This document shows positions 25,275 to 34,391 of a DNA stretch of 64,000 nt, one piece after another (position 1 is the stretch's first letter; the number at the start of each line of letters is the position of its first letter). Location of the stretch: positions 10,705 through 74,704 of the forward strand of contig CAZCSL010000005.1 of the NCBI GenBank assembly GCA_964501415.1, written 5' to 3'. A program made the position numbers and the translations under genes. Under the pieces are notes generated by a model. It ran no database searches. It was not told where the DNA came from and saw only the letters and a list, made by a program, of their open reading frames with translations. This stretch comes from B1SED10-225 sp964501415. GTDB lineage: Bacteria > Bacillota_I > Bacilli_A > Izemoplasmatales > Izemoplasmataceae.

Positions 25275-26894
25275 ATGAACCCTTTAATCGTTGGCATCAA
25301 TGCAAAGTTCATCCATACCAACAACGCTATTCGACTGTTGAAAGCCAACAGTCGTTTTACCGTGGATATATTAGAAGTGACAATTAAAGATGCTATTGAT
25401 GATATCCTAGATAAAATAACCGAGAAACCAAGACTGTTTATAGGATTTTCTTGTTATATTTGGAACATTGAATTGATAAAAACATTGGTCTTCAAACTAA
25501 AAGAAATATGTAACACTCCTATCATACTCGGGGGTCCTGAAGTAAGCTATGATGCTAAATACTTCTTGAATGCCTGGCCAATAGATTTGGTTGTTAAAGG
25601 CGAAGGTGAAGCTGTGATTGATGGGGTGATTCAGCACTACTCAAACAATGAACCTCTAGAACAATTACCCGGTATTACAACCAAAGCAATTGATACCCCC
25701 GCTTTAGAAATCATGGATCTAAGTAAGCTTAAATCCCCTCATTTTTTCCAAATAGATGAACCTCAAAGACCAAAGCGTATTGCCTATATTGAAAGCTCTA
25801 GAGGATGCCCCTATAACTGCACTTACTGCCTATCCTCTTTGGAAAAGCACGTACGCTTCTTTCCACTAGATTATGTGACAAACAGTATTAAACATCTCAT
25901 TGATACTGGTACGAAAAAAATTAAGTTTTTAGACCGGACTTTTAACATGAATCCTGATGCCTTAAAGATTATCGATACCTTTATAAAATTAAACCCTCAG
26001 CATCTAGAAGTACAGTTTGAAATGACTGGTGATAATCTCAGCAATGACATCATCGATTATATCCATACCCATGCACCAAAAGGGTTGTTTAGGTTTGAAA
26101 TTGGTATTCAATCCACCCATCATAAGACCAACTTATTAGTCGGAAGAAAGCAAAACAATAAGAAATTGTTTGAAAACATCAAGAAAATCATCCATCACGA
26201 CGTTATCGATTTACATTTGGACTTAATTGCGGGATTGCCTAAAGAAAACTTAACTCGATTTATAGAAACATTTGATAGCGTCTATCAATTAGGAGCCAAA
26301 GAATTACAACTAGGTTTTTTAAAGATGCTAAGAGGGACGTCCATACGCTTTGAAGCTGAACGTTTTGATTACGATTATAACCAAAGAGCCCCCTATGAAG
26401 TTTTATCCCATATCGATTTGAGCAAAGAAGATATTTGGCAAATCAAGAAAGTATCAACGATGCTTGATTTGTGTCACAACAAAGGTTATTTTGGTAAATT
26501 AACTCACAAAATTATCCAACAAAACTACGAATCAGCATTTTCGGTCTTTTTAAGGATGTATGAGGTTTGCGAACAAAACATAATCAGCAGAAATTATCAA
26601 TTAGAAGACATTTTCACCTTTGTCACCAATTTCTTTTTGAATGACGGTATTGCTGAAACCTTAGTCGATGAGTTCAAACCCTACTATTTTAAAAGACAAA
26701 AAGTTAAGCCTAAAGGCTACACAGAGAAAATAACCGATTCTTTGCTAAAGACAAAACTTTTAAGTAAGTGTGAAAAAAAGTATAACATACCTTTGGGCAA
26801 TCTTTATAACCATACGTACATCACACCTTATAAAGAAGGTTATATGGTTGCTTATTATAAGGATTTTCATGCCGAACTATATATTATAAATTAA
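25275..26894 (+). CDS. B12-binding-domain radical SAM protein (DUF4080 type)
   Basis: 539 residues. The N-terminal Rossmann-like cobalamin-binding domain (about 1-140) includes GFSCYIWN and GGPEVSYDA but lacks the DxHxxG histidine motif. The radical SAM barrel starts at SSRGCPYNCTYC (about 175-186), giving the three-cysteine 4Fe-4S site. The C-terminal part (about 340-539) fits DUF4080. Members of this group are unassigned methyltransferase- or oxidoreductase-like enzymes. SD AGGTGAT before ATG 25275. One of the few plus-strand genes here; isolated, so context does not reveal the substrate. Confidence 0.85.
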   Translation: MNPLIVGINAKFIHTNNAIRLLKANSRFTVDILEVTIKDAIDDILDKITEKPRLFIGFSCYIWNIELIKTLVFKLKEICNTPIILGGPEVSYDAKYFLNAWPIDLVVKGEGEAVIDGVIQHYSNNEPLEQLPGITTKAIDTPALEIMDLSKLKSPHFFQIDEPQRPKRIAYIESSRGCPYNCTYCLSSLEKHVRFFPLDYVTNSIKHLIDTGTKKIKFLDRTFNMNPDALKIIDTFIKLNPQHLEVQFEMTGDNLSNDIIDYIHTHAPKGLFRFEIGIQSTHHKTNLLVGRKQNNKKLFENIKKIIHHDVIDLHLDLIAGLPKENLTRFIETFDSVYQLGAKELQLGFLKMLRGTSIRFEAERFDYDYNQRAPYEVLSHIDLSKEDIWQIKKVSTMLDLCHNKGYFGKLTHKIIQQNYESAFSVFLRMYEVCEQNIISRNYQLEDIFTFVTNFFLNDGIAETLVDEFKPYYFKRQKVKPKGYTEKITDSLLKTKLLSKCEKKYNIPLGNLYNHTYITPYKEGYMVAYYKDFHAELYIIN

Positions 26895-26918
26895 AAGGGA
26901 GACTTCAATCTCCCTTTT
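26893..26918. terminator. Bidirectional terminator
   Basis: Arms AAAAGGGAGA (26893-26902) and TCTCCCTTTT (26909-26918), 6-base loop, serving the converging radical SAM and TetR genes. Confidence 0.9.
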
Positions 26919-27505
26919 TAACGATGTAATGTAATGATAGCTTGAAACAAATCTTCAAACATAGCTTCAACTTCCCAATCATTGTAAGGATCACAAATAG
27001 AAACAACTACTCCAAAAATCATTGCTTTTATCGTATTCAACCTGGTATGATCTTGAAGTGGTTTGATGATATTTTCTTTAATGCCTTTATTTAAAATGGT
27101 CTCTAAGCGTTCTTCGGCGACAACCAAAGTATCGCGTATTCTTTTGTGCAATTGTTTTTTCTTGTCTTTTGGCAGCTTGGAAATCTCGTAGTGATACTGA
27201 TAATCTTGTAACATTTCATGGTTTTTAGCCAAGGCATAAAGCCGTTTTAAATGACTTTTGAACGCTTGTTCAAACGGAAGGGCCATCAAATCCTTGTCAT
27301 CCAAAAACATCTCAAGATTTTTATCAATTAAAAGCCCAATGGCCTCTATGATTAAAGCCTCTTTGTGATCGAAATACTCATATATGGTGCTTTTGCCTAT
27401 ATTCAAGTCTTGCGCTAGGTTAGATACGGTTAAAGGCCTTGTATTATCACTTTGTGACAAATACTTCAATACTTTGTTTAAAATCCTTTCCCGCTTAGAG
27501 TTCAT
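26918..27505 (-). CDS. TetR-family regulator of the RND exporter
   Basis: 195 residues. Helix-turn-helix at about 22-60 with VSNLAQDLNIGKSTIYEYF. The C-terminal domain is helical and fits a dimeric effector domain. The start overlaps the end of the RND exporter gene by 11 bases, so regulator and pump share one transcript. A palindrome at the RND promoter (30936-30963) is the obvious candidate operator. Effector unknown. Confidence 0.9.
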   Translation of the reverse strand: MNSKRERILNKVLKYLSQSDNTRPLTVSNLAQDLNIGKSTIYEYFDHKEALIIEAIGLLIDKNLEMFLDDKDLMALPFEQAFKSHLKRLYALAKNHEMLQDYQYHYEISKLPKDKKKQLHKRIRDTLVVAEERLETILNKGIKENIIKPLQDHTRLNTIKAMIFGVVVSICDPYNDWEVEAMFEDLFQAIITLHR

Positions 27506-30500
27506 CGCTTAACACTCGCTTAATATGTTCATCTAAGTCTTCTTCAAATGCTTGGTTGGTATCATCTTCCACCGATTCAACGCTCGAATCAGAAGACTTT
27601 GGCATAAAAATCATCATTAATAAACTCACCAACGCAACGATACCACCTATGACGATCATGAAAGGTTGTGATTCTAAAATATAGTTAGCAACCAAAGCCA
27701 ATCCGACCAATATGCCTAAAACACCGAAAATATATCGACCTTTCAACGTTAAAATTTCATACATGATAGGGACTACAAAAATCGTTAAGAATGTTGCATA
27801 TATTAAACCACCAATTGCGGTTAGAGCCATCGGTTGCATCAGTTCATCACCCTGATCCGTCGATAAAGCCAAAGCAGATAGCGCTAAAATGGTAGTGAAA
27901 GCCGTCATAAAAATAGGTCTGATTCTTGTTCTGCCTGCTTCGATGATAGCCGCTCTTAAAGCATGGCCTTTCATTCTAAGTTGATTGATGTAATCTACCA
28001 GAACAATGCCGTTATTAACGACGACTCCAGATAAGATAATTAGTCCAATCAAAGCTATAATACTTACAGTCATACCAGAAAGATACAAAATCATGAATCC
28101 TCCGGTGAAAGCCATCGGAATCGTAATCATAATGATGAAAGGATAAGTGAAAGATTGGAACTGAGAAGCCATAATCATATAGACAAGTAATATACCTAAA
28201 CCACCTACTAAAATCAGTGTATCAATAGCCTCCATAATCTCTTCATCTTCGCCGAGTACTTGATACGTATAACCATCTGGCAGGTCATAATCTTCTAATA
28301 GTTCATGGACATCTTGGGCAACCAGTGTTGCGTTATATCCACTCTCTATCTCAGCGCTAACGGTATTGGAACGTGCACCGTTGAAACGGTTGATTGTCGA
28401 AAATCCGGGTTGTACGTTTACAGTGGCTATTTCTTTAAGTTCTACCGGCGTTTGCGTCATGGCATCCATACCTACCACTAAATTTTCGAGGGTTTCAATA
28501 TCTGGCATTTCTACCCTTGATGCATCGCCTTCACCATAAATGTAAACATCGTACAATTGATTTTGAAAACGCACCGTAGTCGCAACACCAGGGGTGCTTA
28601 AGTAGTCCGCTACAACCCCTAATACTTGACCTACCGTCAAACCATATCCAATCGCTTTATCTTTATCAACCGTAACTTTAATTTCATCGCTTTGTGCCTC
28701 AGCACCATCATCAATATCTCTTAACCCCTCAATATCTGAAAGTGCGGTTGCTAAGGCTTCACTTTCTTCTCTTAAAGTATCGAGCGAAGGCCCTTGCAAA
28801 CGAACCTGGATACCAGAACCTACCAATGCAGCGGTATCCATCTCGGTGCCTTGTACGGTAGCGATAAACATATCATAATCGCTATCAAAATAGCGCTGTA
28901 TCTCATCACGCATATCTATGGTGTCACGCTCTCTATCATCGGAAAGCACGACGTTGATGTTAACATCAGATTGTCCCATCATGCCCATCATCATATCGCC
29001 GCTGCCATACGTAATTGAAACACTTTCAACTTCTTGATAAGCTAAAAGGTTTTCTCCAATCTCATCTAATAGTGCACTTAAATCACCAAAGTCTCTTGGC
29101 GCATCATCACCGAGTTCTAAGGCGACTCTTAAACTGCCTTCATCGGTCTCTGGGAAGAACTCAAACCCACGTGATGTAGCCAATACAACAGAAAGTCCAA
29201 ATAAAACAACCACGATACTCAATACGAGATATCTAAGTTTTAAAAAGCCTTTTAATAGTTTTTCATAAACATCTTTTATCTTTTCAAATGTAAACTTCTT
29301 TTGAGACTTATCTGTTTGGCTATCATTTTCTCTTAAAATGCGGTTGGCAACGGTTGGTACAAACGTCAATGCAATCAATAATGATGCCAATAAGCTAAAG
29401 GCAATGGTCAACGCTAACTGATAGAAGATTTCTCTGATAAAATCCTCAATAAACATGATCGGCAAGAAAACGCCTATCGTCGTTAAAGTTGAAGCTGTAA
29501 TCGCGCCACCGACTTGATAAGCGCCATTGATAGAGGCATCCTTATTGCTAGCGCCTTCTTTTTTCATTCTAAATATATTTTCAATCACCACAATGGAATT
29601 ATCCACCAACATCCCAATACCTAAAGCCAAACCACCTAAAGATACTATGTTAAGTGTGATATCAGATAAATAGATCAAAATAATCGCAAATAGCAAACTA
29701 ATCGGAATCGCAACACCCACAATAAAGGTGATTCTAAAACTACGCAAGAAAACAAATAATACGATAATGGCTAATATACCACCAATAATCAAATTATTTG
29801 TAACACTCCCAATCGACTCTTCAATATATTCGCCTTGGTCAAACAACATCGTTGTTTGAAAATCATCGTGTTCTTCTGAAACCTCATTTATGGCATTCAA
29901 AACACCTCTAGAAACATCGGTGGTCGCATATTCACTACCTTTTTGAATCGAAATACTGATAGATTCTACACCATTCACCTTAGCGTATTGTCTTTCCTCA
30001 GCATTCACAAAGTCAATATCCGCAATATCATTAAGAGTAATGGTAGGAAACTCAATGCCTGGAATAGGTGAATCAAAATCAAAAAGCTTTAAGGCTTTGA
30101 TTTCATCTAAATCACCCAAATCATCACCAACACGGACCATATAGTTTTGATTATCTATTTCAACGAAACCAGCGGGAAATGAGAAGTTTTGTGCATTTAA
30201 AATAGCATCGATATATTCTTGATCAATTTTGAACTCTTCCATCTCATCAGGTAAGGTTTCACCCATCGCCTCAAGCATATTGCCAATTTCTCTCATATTA
30301 TCGGATATCTGATCGTTATAATCATCTAAGCGGTCTTGATCAACCATCACTCTGATTTCAGATTCATAGCCACCAGTAATATCTATAGAAGCCACACCTT
30401 CAACCCGTTCTAATCTAGGAGAAAGTTCATCGTTAATCCATTCAGTCAATTCAGGTAAATCCTTACCTGTATACTGAACAGAAAAATTCATTATCGGCAA

Positions 30501-30908
30501 CATATCGACTCGTAATCGTAAAATACTAGGATTAGACGCCTCGCTAGGCAAGGTATCTAAAACTTGGTTGAGTCCTTCCCTCATCTCAACCATAATACTA
30601 TCCATATTGGCATCTGTAGAAAACTCCATCATAATCATACTAAAGTTTTCTTGAGATGTAGAGGTTACTTCCTGCACGTTGGTTGTGGTAAGTAACGTGT
30701 TTTCTAAGGGAATAGTAATTTCATTTTCAATCTCATCTGGGGTTGCACCAGGATACGTTGTCACCACCACTGCAAAGGGTAGGTTTACATCGGGAAATAA
30801 ATCAGTCGTAATGCGGTTATAAGAAACCACACCGAAAACCGCAATGGCGATTACTACCATGAAAACCGTAATGGCTTTCTCTACAGAAAACTTAACCAAT
30901 GCTTTCAT
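27495..30908 (-). CDS. RND-superfamily efflux transporter (SwrC/AcrB-like)
   Basis: Proton-driven exporter of 1137 residues with two halves, each a first membrane helix, a large extracytoplasmic porter domain and five more helices. Recognisable are TDLFPDVNLP, YPGATPDEIE, the fourth-helix GIGMLVDNSIVVIENIFR (single Asp, as in Gram-positive SwrC/YerP proteins), and ASQFQSFTYPFIIM. After helix 12 come two extra hydrophobic segments (about 1050-1100) and an acidic tail ending EEDLDEHIKRVLSDEL. No outer-membrane partner or adaptor gene is near, as expected for a monoderm cell. Likely substrates are lipids, peptides or drugs (family knowledge). Confidence 0.93.
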   Translation of the reverse strand: MKALVKFSVEKAITVFMVVIAIAVFGVVSYNRITTDLFPDVNLPFAVVVTTYPGATPDEIENEITIPLENTLLTTTNVQEVTSTSQENFSMIMMEFSTDANMDSIMVEMREGLNQVLDTLPSEASNPSILRLRVDMLPIMNFSVQYTGKDLPELTEWINDELSPRLERVEGVASIDITGGYESEIRVMVDQDRLDDYNDQISDNMREIGNMLEAMGETLPDEMEEFKIDQEYIDAILNAQNFSFPAGFVEIDNQNYMVRVGDDLGDLDEIKALKLFDFDSPIPGIEFPTITLNDIADIDFVNAEERQYAKVNGVESISISIQKGSEYATTDVSRGVLNAINEVSEEHDDFQTTMLFDQGEYIEESIGSVTNNLIIGGILAIIVLFVFLRSFRITFIVGVAIPISLLFAIILIYLSDITLNIVSLGGLALGIGMLVDNSIVVIENIFRMKKEGASNKDASINGAYQVGGAITASTLTTIGVFLPIMFIEDFIREIFYQLALTIAFSLLASLLIALTFVPTVANRILRENDSQTDKSQKKFTFEKIKDVYEKLLKGFLKLRYLVLSIVVVLFGLSVVLATSRGFEFFPETDEGSLRVALELGDDAPRDFGDLSALLDEIGENLLAYQEVESVSITYGSGDMMMGMMGQSDVNINVVLSDDRERDTIDMRDEIQRYFDSDYDMFIATVQGTEMDTAALVGSGIQVRLQGPSLDTLREESEALATALSDIEGLRDIDDGAEAQSDEIKVTVDKDKAIGYGLTVGQVLGVVADYLSTPGVATTVRFQNQLYDVYIYGEGDASRVEMPDIETLENLVVGMDAMTQTPVELKEIATVNVQPGFSTINRFNGARSNTVSAEIESGYNATLVAQDVHELLEDYDLPDGYTYQVLGEDEEIMEAIDTLILVGGLGILLVYMIMASQFQSFTYPFIIMITIPMAFTGGFMILYLSGMTVSIIALIGLIILSGVVVNNGIVLVDYINQLRMKGHALRAAIIEAGRTRIRPIFMTAFTTILALSALALSTDQGDELMQPMALTAIGGLIYATFLTIFVVPIMYEILTLKGRYIFGVLGILVGLALVANYILESQPFMIVIGGIVALVSLLMMIFMPKSSDSSVESVEDDTNQAFEEDLDEHIKRVLSDEL

Positions 30909-30935
30909 TGTGCCACTTCCTATCGTTGTATATTA

Positions 30936-30963
30936 AAAACCGACCGAATGTTCGGTCGGTTTT
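30936..30963 (-). promoter_or_regulatory. Palindromic operator at the RND promoter
   Basis: 13-bp perfect arms AAAACCGACCGAA (30936-30948) and TTCGGTCGGTTTT (30951-30963) around TG. It starts directly after the -10, over the transcription start. A terminator role is unlikely because it sits downstream of a promoter and ahead of the gene; a TetR-type operator fits best. Confidence 0.82.
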
Positions 30964-30991
30964 ATTATAGCACAAGCTTCTGTGGTTACAA
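30964..30991 (-). promoter_or_regulatory. Promoter of the RND-tetR operon
   Basis: -35 TTGTAA (30991-30986), 16-base spacer, -10 TATAAT (30969-30964) on the minus strand. Confidence 0.78.
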
Positions 30992-31005
30992 AGCTCAAAT
31001 ACTCA

Positions 31006-32562
31006 TTAATTTCTAGGTACATCTATGTTTGTAGAACCATTGGTTGTTTGATACGTAATTTGGTCTAATCGAAAGCTTCTATCACTATTGACGTAATCTA
31101 AATTACCATTGGTCGAACGCATTTCAACCTCTTTAAAATATACGTCCTCAAATTCAATACGGCCATTCGTGGTCCGTGCGTAAAGCGTATGCCCACCAGA
31201 AGAAGCATCGTTGATATTTTCCAAAGTAATTCTACCATTAGTCGTTCTGACATCAGCGGTAGTATGTGTACTATTAGACAAAATTACATTGCCATTACTC
31301 GAAGAGGCCTCGAGATCAACGCTGATAGCGTCCTCAGATTGTATCGTCCCATTGGTTGAGTGAAGAGCAAGGTCGTTTGCTTTAATGTCACTGGCCAAAA
31401 TGCGCCCGTTGGTTGTCTTAGCATATAATGTGGTTTCCACCTCTAGGCTTGATAGTACCACTCGGCCATTCGTGGTCACGATGTCCACATAGGTTAAGGA
31501 ATCAAAATCATCAATGTTAATATCGCCATTTGTAGATTCAACGTCTATGGTTTTTAAATCTATATCATTTGGAATATAGATATATAATACATTATCCTTG
31601 GACAAGAGTGCATCCCAAAAAAATGTAATAACAAACCTTGAAGTACGTTCATTCTCAATAAAGATTGTGTTTGAGGTCTCATCAAATCGAATGGTAGTAT
31701 CATAATCTTCAATGACTTCACCCGACACCGTTATTTCAGATTCATCTGTTCTTATAACGTTGATTTCACTATCAAAAATATCAACATCCAAATGCCAAGC
31801 TTGATTGGCTTCAGTAACATGGGTTTCATGATAAGAAGCCATTTCTTGGTTTGCGGCCATAATCTGATGTTGACCTCTAATTAATAATGCTAATCCTGCT
31901 GCGATTACCAAGATTGCACTCAAGCCTTTGATGTTTTGTTTCCACTGATATAACACTGGGCGTTTTTTTAACTGATAACTGATTTTAAACCGTCTCATAA
32001 AGCGCAATACGACTTTTTTCTTGTCAATGAGAAAAACATTCATATGCCATCGAACCAACCATATGATAAACGCAATTAAGACATCATATAACCAGGCGGT
32101 TAACAATAGCCAAAGGAAAATAACACCCACAATAAATCCCACAAATAAAAACGCATCTAAACCTATTGTTGTAGGATAATTAATGCTAGCTATGAAGCCT
32201 ATTAAGCTTCCACCAACCGAAATGATCACCGATATCAAAACCGGCACTAACCATGTAACCACAAAAATATTAAATAAAATCAGCCAAAACATCTGAAAGA
32301 AATTGAACTGTGTGCCTTTTGTATCCTCTGTTGGCTTTTCAACTGTAGCCCTTGGCTTATAGCCATATTCTCTCAAAACGTTTCTAGCAATATCTTTGGG
32401 GTTTTCTAGTTCATCGACAATTTCTTGTTCGGTTTTACCTTCATACATCGTCCCCGTATAGAAACGTTCTTCATAAAATGCGATAATCTCTTTTCTTTCC
32501 TGTTCTTCCAATGGGTTTAAATACGATTCCAACGTCTCAATGAATTTCTTTTTCAACTTCAT
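31006..32562 (-). CDS. HAAS (DUF1700) membrane protein with DUF4097 beta-helix
   Basis: 518 residues in three parts. An N-terminal HAAS/DUF1700 helical domain (about 1-70: FIETLESYLNPLEEQE, FYEERF, NPKDIARNVL). Three or four membrane segments (about 90-235). A C-terminal DUF4097 repeat domain (about 255-518), where T-N-G recurs roughly every 20 residues (ESTNGDI, VTTNGRV, KTTNGRI, HSTNGTI, RTTNGRI, RSTNGNL, QTTNGS), building a right-handed beta-helix. HAAS domains pair with PadR regulators, and the padR gene indeed overlaps its start by 26 bases. Probably an envelope-stress or signalling protein; mechanism unknown. Confidence 0.88.
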   Translation of the reverse strand: MKLKKKFIETLESYLNPLEEQERKEIIAFYEERFYTGTMYEGKTEQEIVDELENPKDIARNVLREYGYKPRATVEKPTEDTKGTQFNFFQMFWLILFNIFVVTWLVPVLISVIISVGGSLIGFIASINYPTTIGLDAFLFVGFIVGVIFLWLLLTAWLYDVLIAFIIWLVRWHMNVFLIDKKKVVLRFMRRFKISYQLKKRPVLYQWKQNIKGLSAILVIAAGLALLIRGQHQIMAANQEMASYHETHVTEANQAWHLDVDIFDSEINVIRTDESEITVSGEVIEDYDTTIRFDETSNTIFIENERTSRFVITFFWDALLSKDNVLYIYIPNDIDLKTIDVESTNGDINIDDFDSLTYVDIVTTNGRVVLSSLEVETTLYAKTTNGRILASDIKANDLALHSTNGTIQSEDAISVDLEASSSNGNVILSNSTHTTADVRTTNGRITLENINDASSGGHTLYARTTNGRIEFEDVYFKEVEMRSTNGNLDYVNSDRSFRLDQITYQTTNGSTNIDVPRN

Positions 32563-32869
32563 TCACTCCTATCAAATGATTTACACTTTTTTCAAAAGAC
32601 TTCCACCCTTTGCGTAAACTAACTAAATGGGTTTTGCCTTCCTCAGTAATCTTAAAAAACTTTCGAGCCGGACCATGAACAGAGGGTTTTAAATAGGTGG
32701 ATAAATAATTTTTTTTAACCAACCTCCGTAATACGGGATATATCGTACTCTCCGAGATGCCTAAAACACCGTTGACGGACTGGTATATATAATAGCCATA
32801 CGTCTCTTCATGATCGATAATACTAAGTACACAAAGCTCTAACACACCTTTTTTTAGTTGTGCATCCAT
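32537..32869 (-). CDS. PadR-family transcriptional regulator
   Basis: 110-residue winged-helix repressor. Conserved core LELCVLSIIDHEETYGYYIYQ (given here as VLSIIDHEETYGYYIYQ), ESTIYPVLRRLVKKNYL and the wing GPARKFFKITEEG, followed by a short dimerisation helix. First gene of a two-gene unit with the HAAS/DUF4097 protein, overlapping it by 26 bases. A palindrome at its own -10 suggests autoregulation. Confidence 0.93.
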   Translation of the reverse strand: MDAQLKKGVLELCVLSIIDHEETYGYYIYQSVNGVLGISESTIYPVLRRLVKKNYLSTYLKPSVHGPARKFFKITEEGKTHLVSLRKGWKSFEKSVNHLIGVNEVEKEIH

Positions 32870-32883
32870 AAAACCACCTCACT

Positions 32884-32924
32884 ACTATATATTGTATAGT
32901 ACCATACATAATATAAGTTGTAAA
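32884..32924 (-). promoter_or_regulatory. PadR operon promoter with palindrome at the -10
   Basis: -35 TTTACA (32924-32919), 17-base spacer, -10 TACTAT (32901-32896). A palindrome ACTATA-N5-TATAGT (32884-32900) overlaps the -10 and the start point, a plausible PadR site. Confidence 0.72.
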
Positions 32925-32957
32925 CAAAAAAAAGCTGAAAATTAATAATTTTCAGCT
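32925..32957 (-). terminator. Terminator of pyk
   Basis: 12-bp arms AGCTGAAAATTA (32933-32944) and TAATTTTCAGCT (32946-32957), T-rich tail on the minus strand. Confidence 0.9.
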
Positions 32958-32966
32958 CCATAAAAG

Positions 32967-34391
32967 TTAAGCATCTACAATTCTTAGTGAGTTGGTTGTC
33001 GTGCCTAGTGGGAAACCGCCTGTAATGACCACACGACCACCACTTGAAAGCAATTTTTCTTTTCTAACATATTCAAGCGCTCTTTTAATCAGATCCTCGG
33101 TATCGTTTTCCAGTTTGAATACAACCGCATAAACACCATGATTTAAAGCTAATGAGCGAGCCTTTTGTTTCGTTGGCACCAAAGCCAAAATCATCGTATT
33201 CGGTCTGTTTTTGGAGATTAATCTTGCCGTTGTACCACTAACTGAAGGGGCGATAACTAAATTTGCATTGCCTTGAAGGACGGTTCGAGCAGCACTCATG
33301 GCAATATTTGCAGAAATATCTTGATGGGAGTGTCTATTCGCGCGATCAATCAAATCAATACGTTTAATTTCTTTTTCTATTCTTTTGGCAATATTGCGCA
33401 TGATATCTACAGACTCTACAGGATACTTCCCAATCGCGCTTTCACCACTTAACATAATGGCATCGGTGCCATCTAAAATCGAGTTGGCAACATCAGAAAC
33501 TTCTGCACGGGTTGGTTTAGGGTTTTCCTGCATGCTTTCTAGCATCTGAGTAGCGGTAATCGTCACTTTGCCACGCTCATGACAGCGAGCGATTATATCT
33601 TTTTGAATGACAGGGACTTCTTCTGGAGGCACTTCTACACCTAAATCACCTCTGGCTATCATAACACCATCAGCCTCATCGATAATATCGTCAATGTTGT
33701 TAACGCCTTCTTGATTCTCAATCTTAGCAATGATTTGAATCTTTTTATCACACGTTTTTTGAATTAACTTTTTAATTGCTGTAACATCCGAGCGTCTTCT
33801 AACAAAGCTAGCGGCGATAAAATCAATGTTGTTTTTACAAGCCCATTGAATATCTGCTTCATCTTTATCTGATATAAAATCGAGTTTCAGTTCCACACCC
33901 GGTACATTGATGCCTCTACGGTCTTTGATGGTATGCGTGTTAAAAGCGACGGCCTTAATCGTTTTATTGGATTTATCAACCTCGGTAATCTTTAAACTGA
34001 GATAACCATCATCCACCACAATAATGCCTCCCACAGCAACATCATCATAAAGCTGTGGATAAGTAACGCTAAACTTTGTCTCATCGCCTTCTATTTCATC
34101 CATGTAAATCGTAATCTCAGTGCCGACTTTGATATGTGCCGAACCGCCTTTGAACTTATGGGTCCTAATCTCTGGGCCTTTCGTATCTAACAAGCTTGCG
34201 ACATTACAATTCAATTCATCGTTTAACTCTAGCATAGTGTCTAAACGCTTCTTGTGTTCTTCATAATTCGAATGAGAAAAGTTCAGGCGCATCACATCCA
34301 TACCAGCCAAAATCAGCTTTCTCATCATCGCTTTTGACTCTGTTGCAGGACCAATGGTACATACAATTTTTGTTTGATTAAACGGTATCAT
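32967..34391 (-). CDS. pyk: Pyruvate kinase
   Basis: Converts phosphoenolpyruvate and ADP to pyruvate and ATP. 474 residues: TKIVCTIGPAT at the start, the beta-barrel with ITATQMLESM and VMIARGDLGVE, and the C-terminal allosteric domain. It lacks the extra PEP-utiliser-like domain that Bacillus Pyk carries. SD GAGGAGG before ATG 34391; it overlaps pfkA by 14 bases, so the two committed glycolytic steps are translated together. Confidence 0.97.
   Translation of the reverse strand: MIPFNQTKIVCTIGPATESKAMMRKLILAGMDVMRLNFSHSNYEEHKKRLDTMLELNDELNCNVASLLDTKGPEIRTHKFKGGSAHIKVGTEITIYMDEIEGDETKFSVTYPQLYDDVAVGGIIVVDDGYLSLKITEVDKSNKTIKAVAFNTHTIKDRRGINVPGVELKLDFISDKDEADIQWACKNNIDFIAASFVRRRSDVTAIKKLIQKTCDKKIQIIAKIENQEGVNNIDDIIDEADGVMIARGDLGVEVPPEEVPVIQKDIIARCHERGKVTITATQMLESMQENPKPTRAEVSDVANSILDGTDAIMLSGESAIGKYPVESVDIMRNIAKRIEKEIKRIDLIDRANRHSHQDISANIAMSAARTVLQGNANLVIAPSVSGTTARLISKNRPNTMILALVPTKQKARSLALNHGVYAVVFKLENDTEDLIKRALEYVRKEKLLSSGGRVVITGGFPLGTTTNSLRIVDA

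Noticed and set aside
30936..30963. Palindrome upstream of the RND gene considered as a terminator
   Set aside because: It sits between a good promoter and the gene start, so an operator at the transcription start explains it better.
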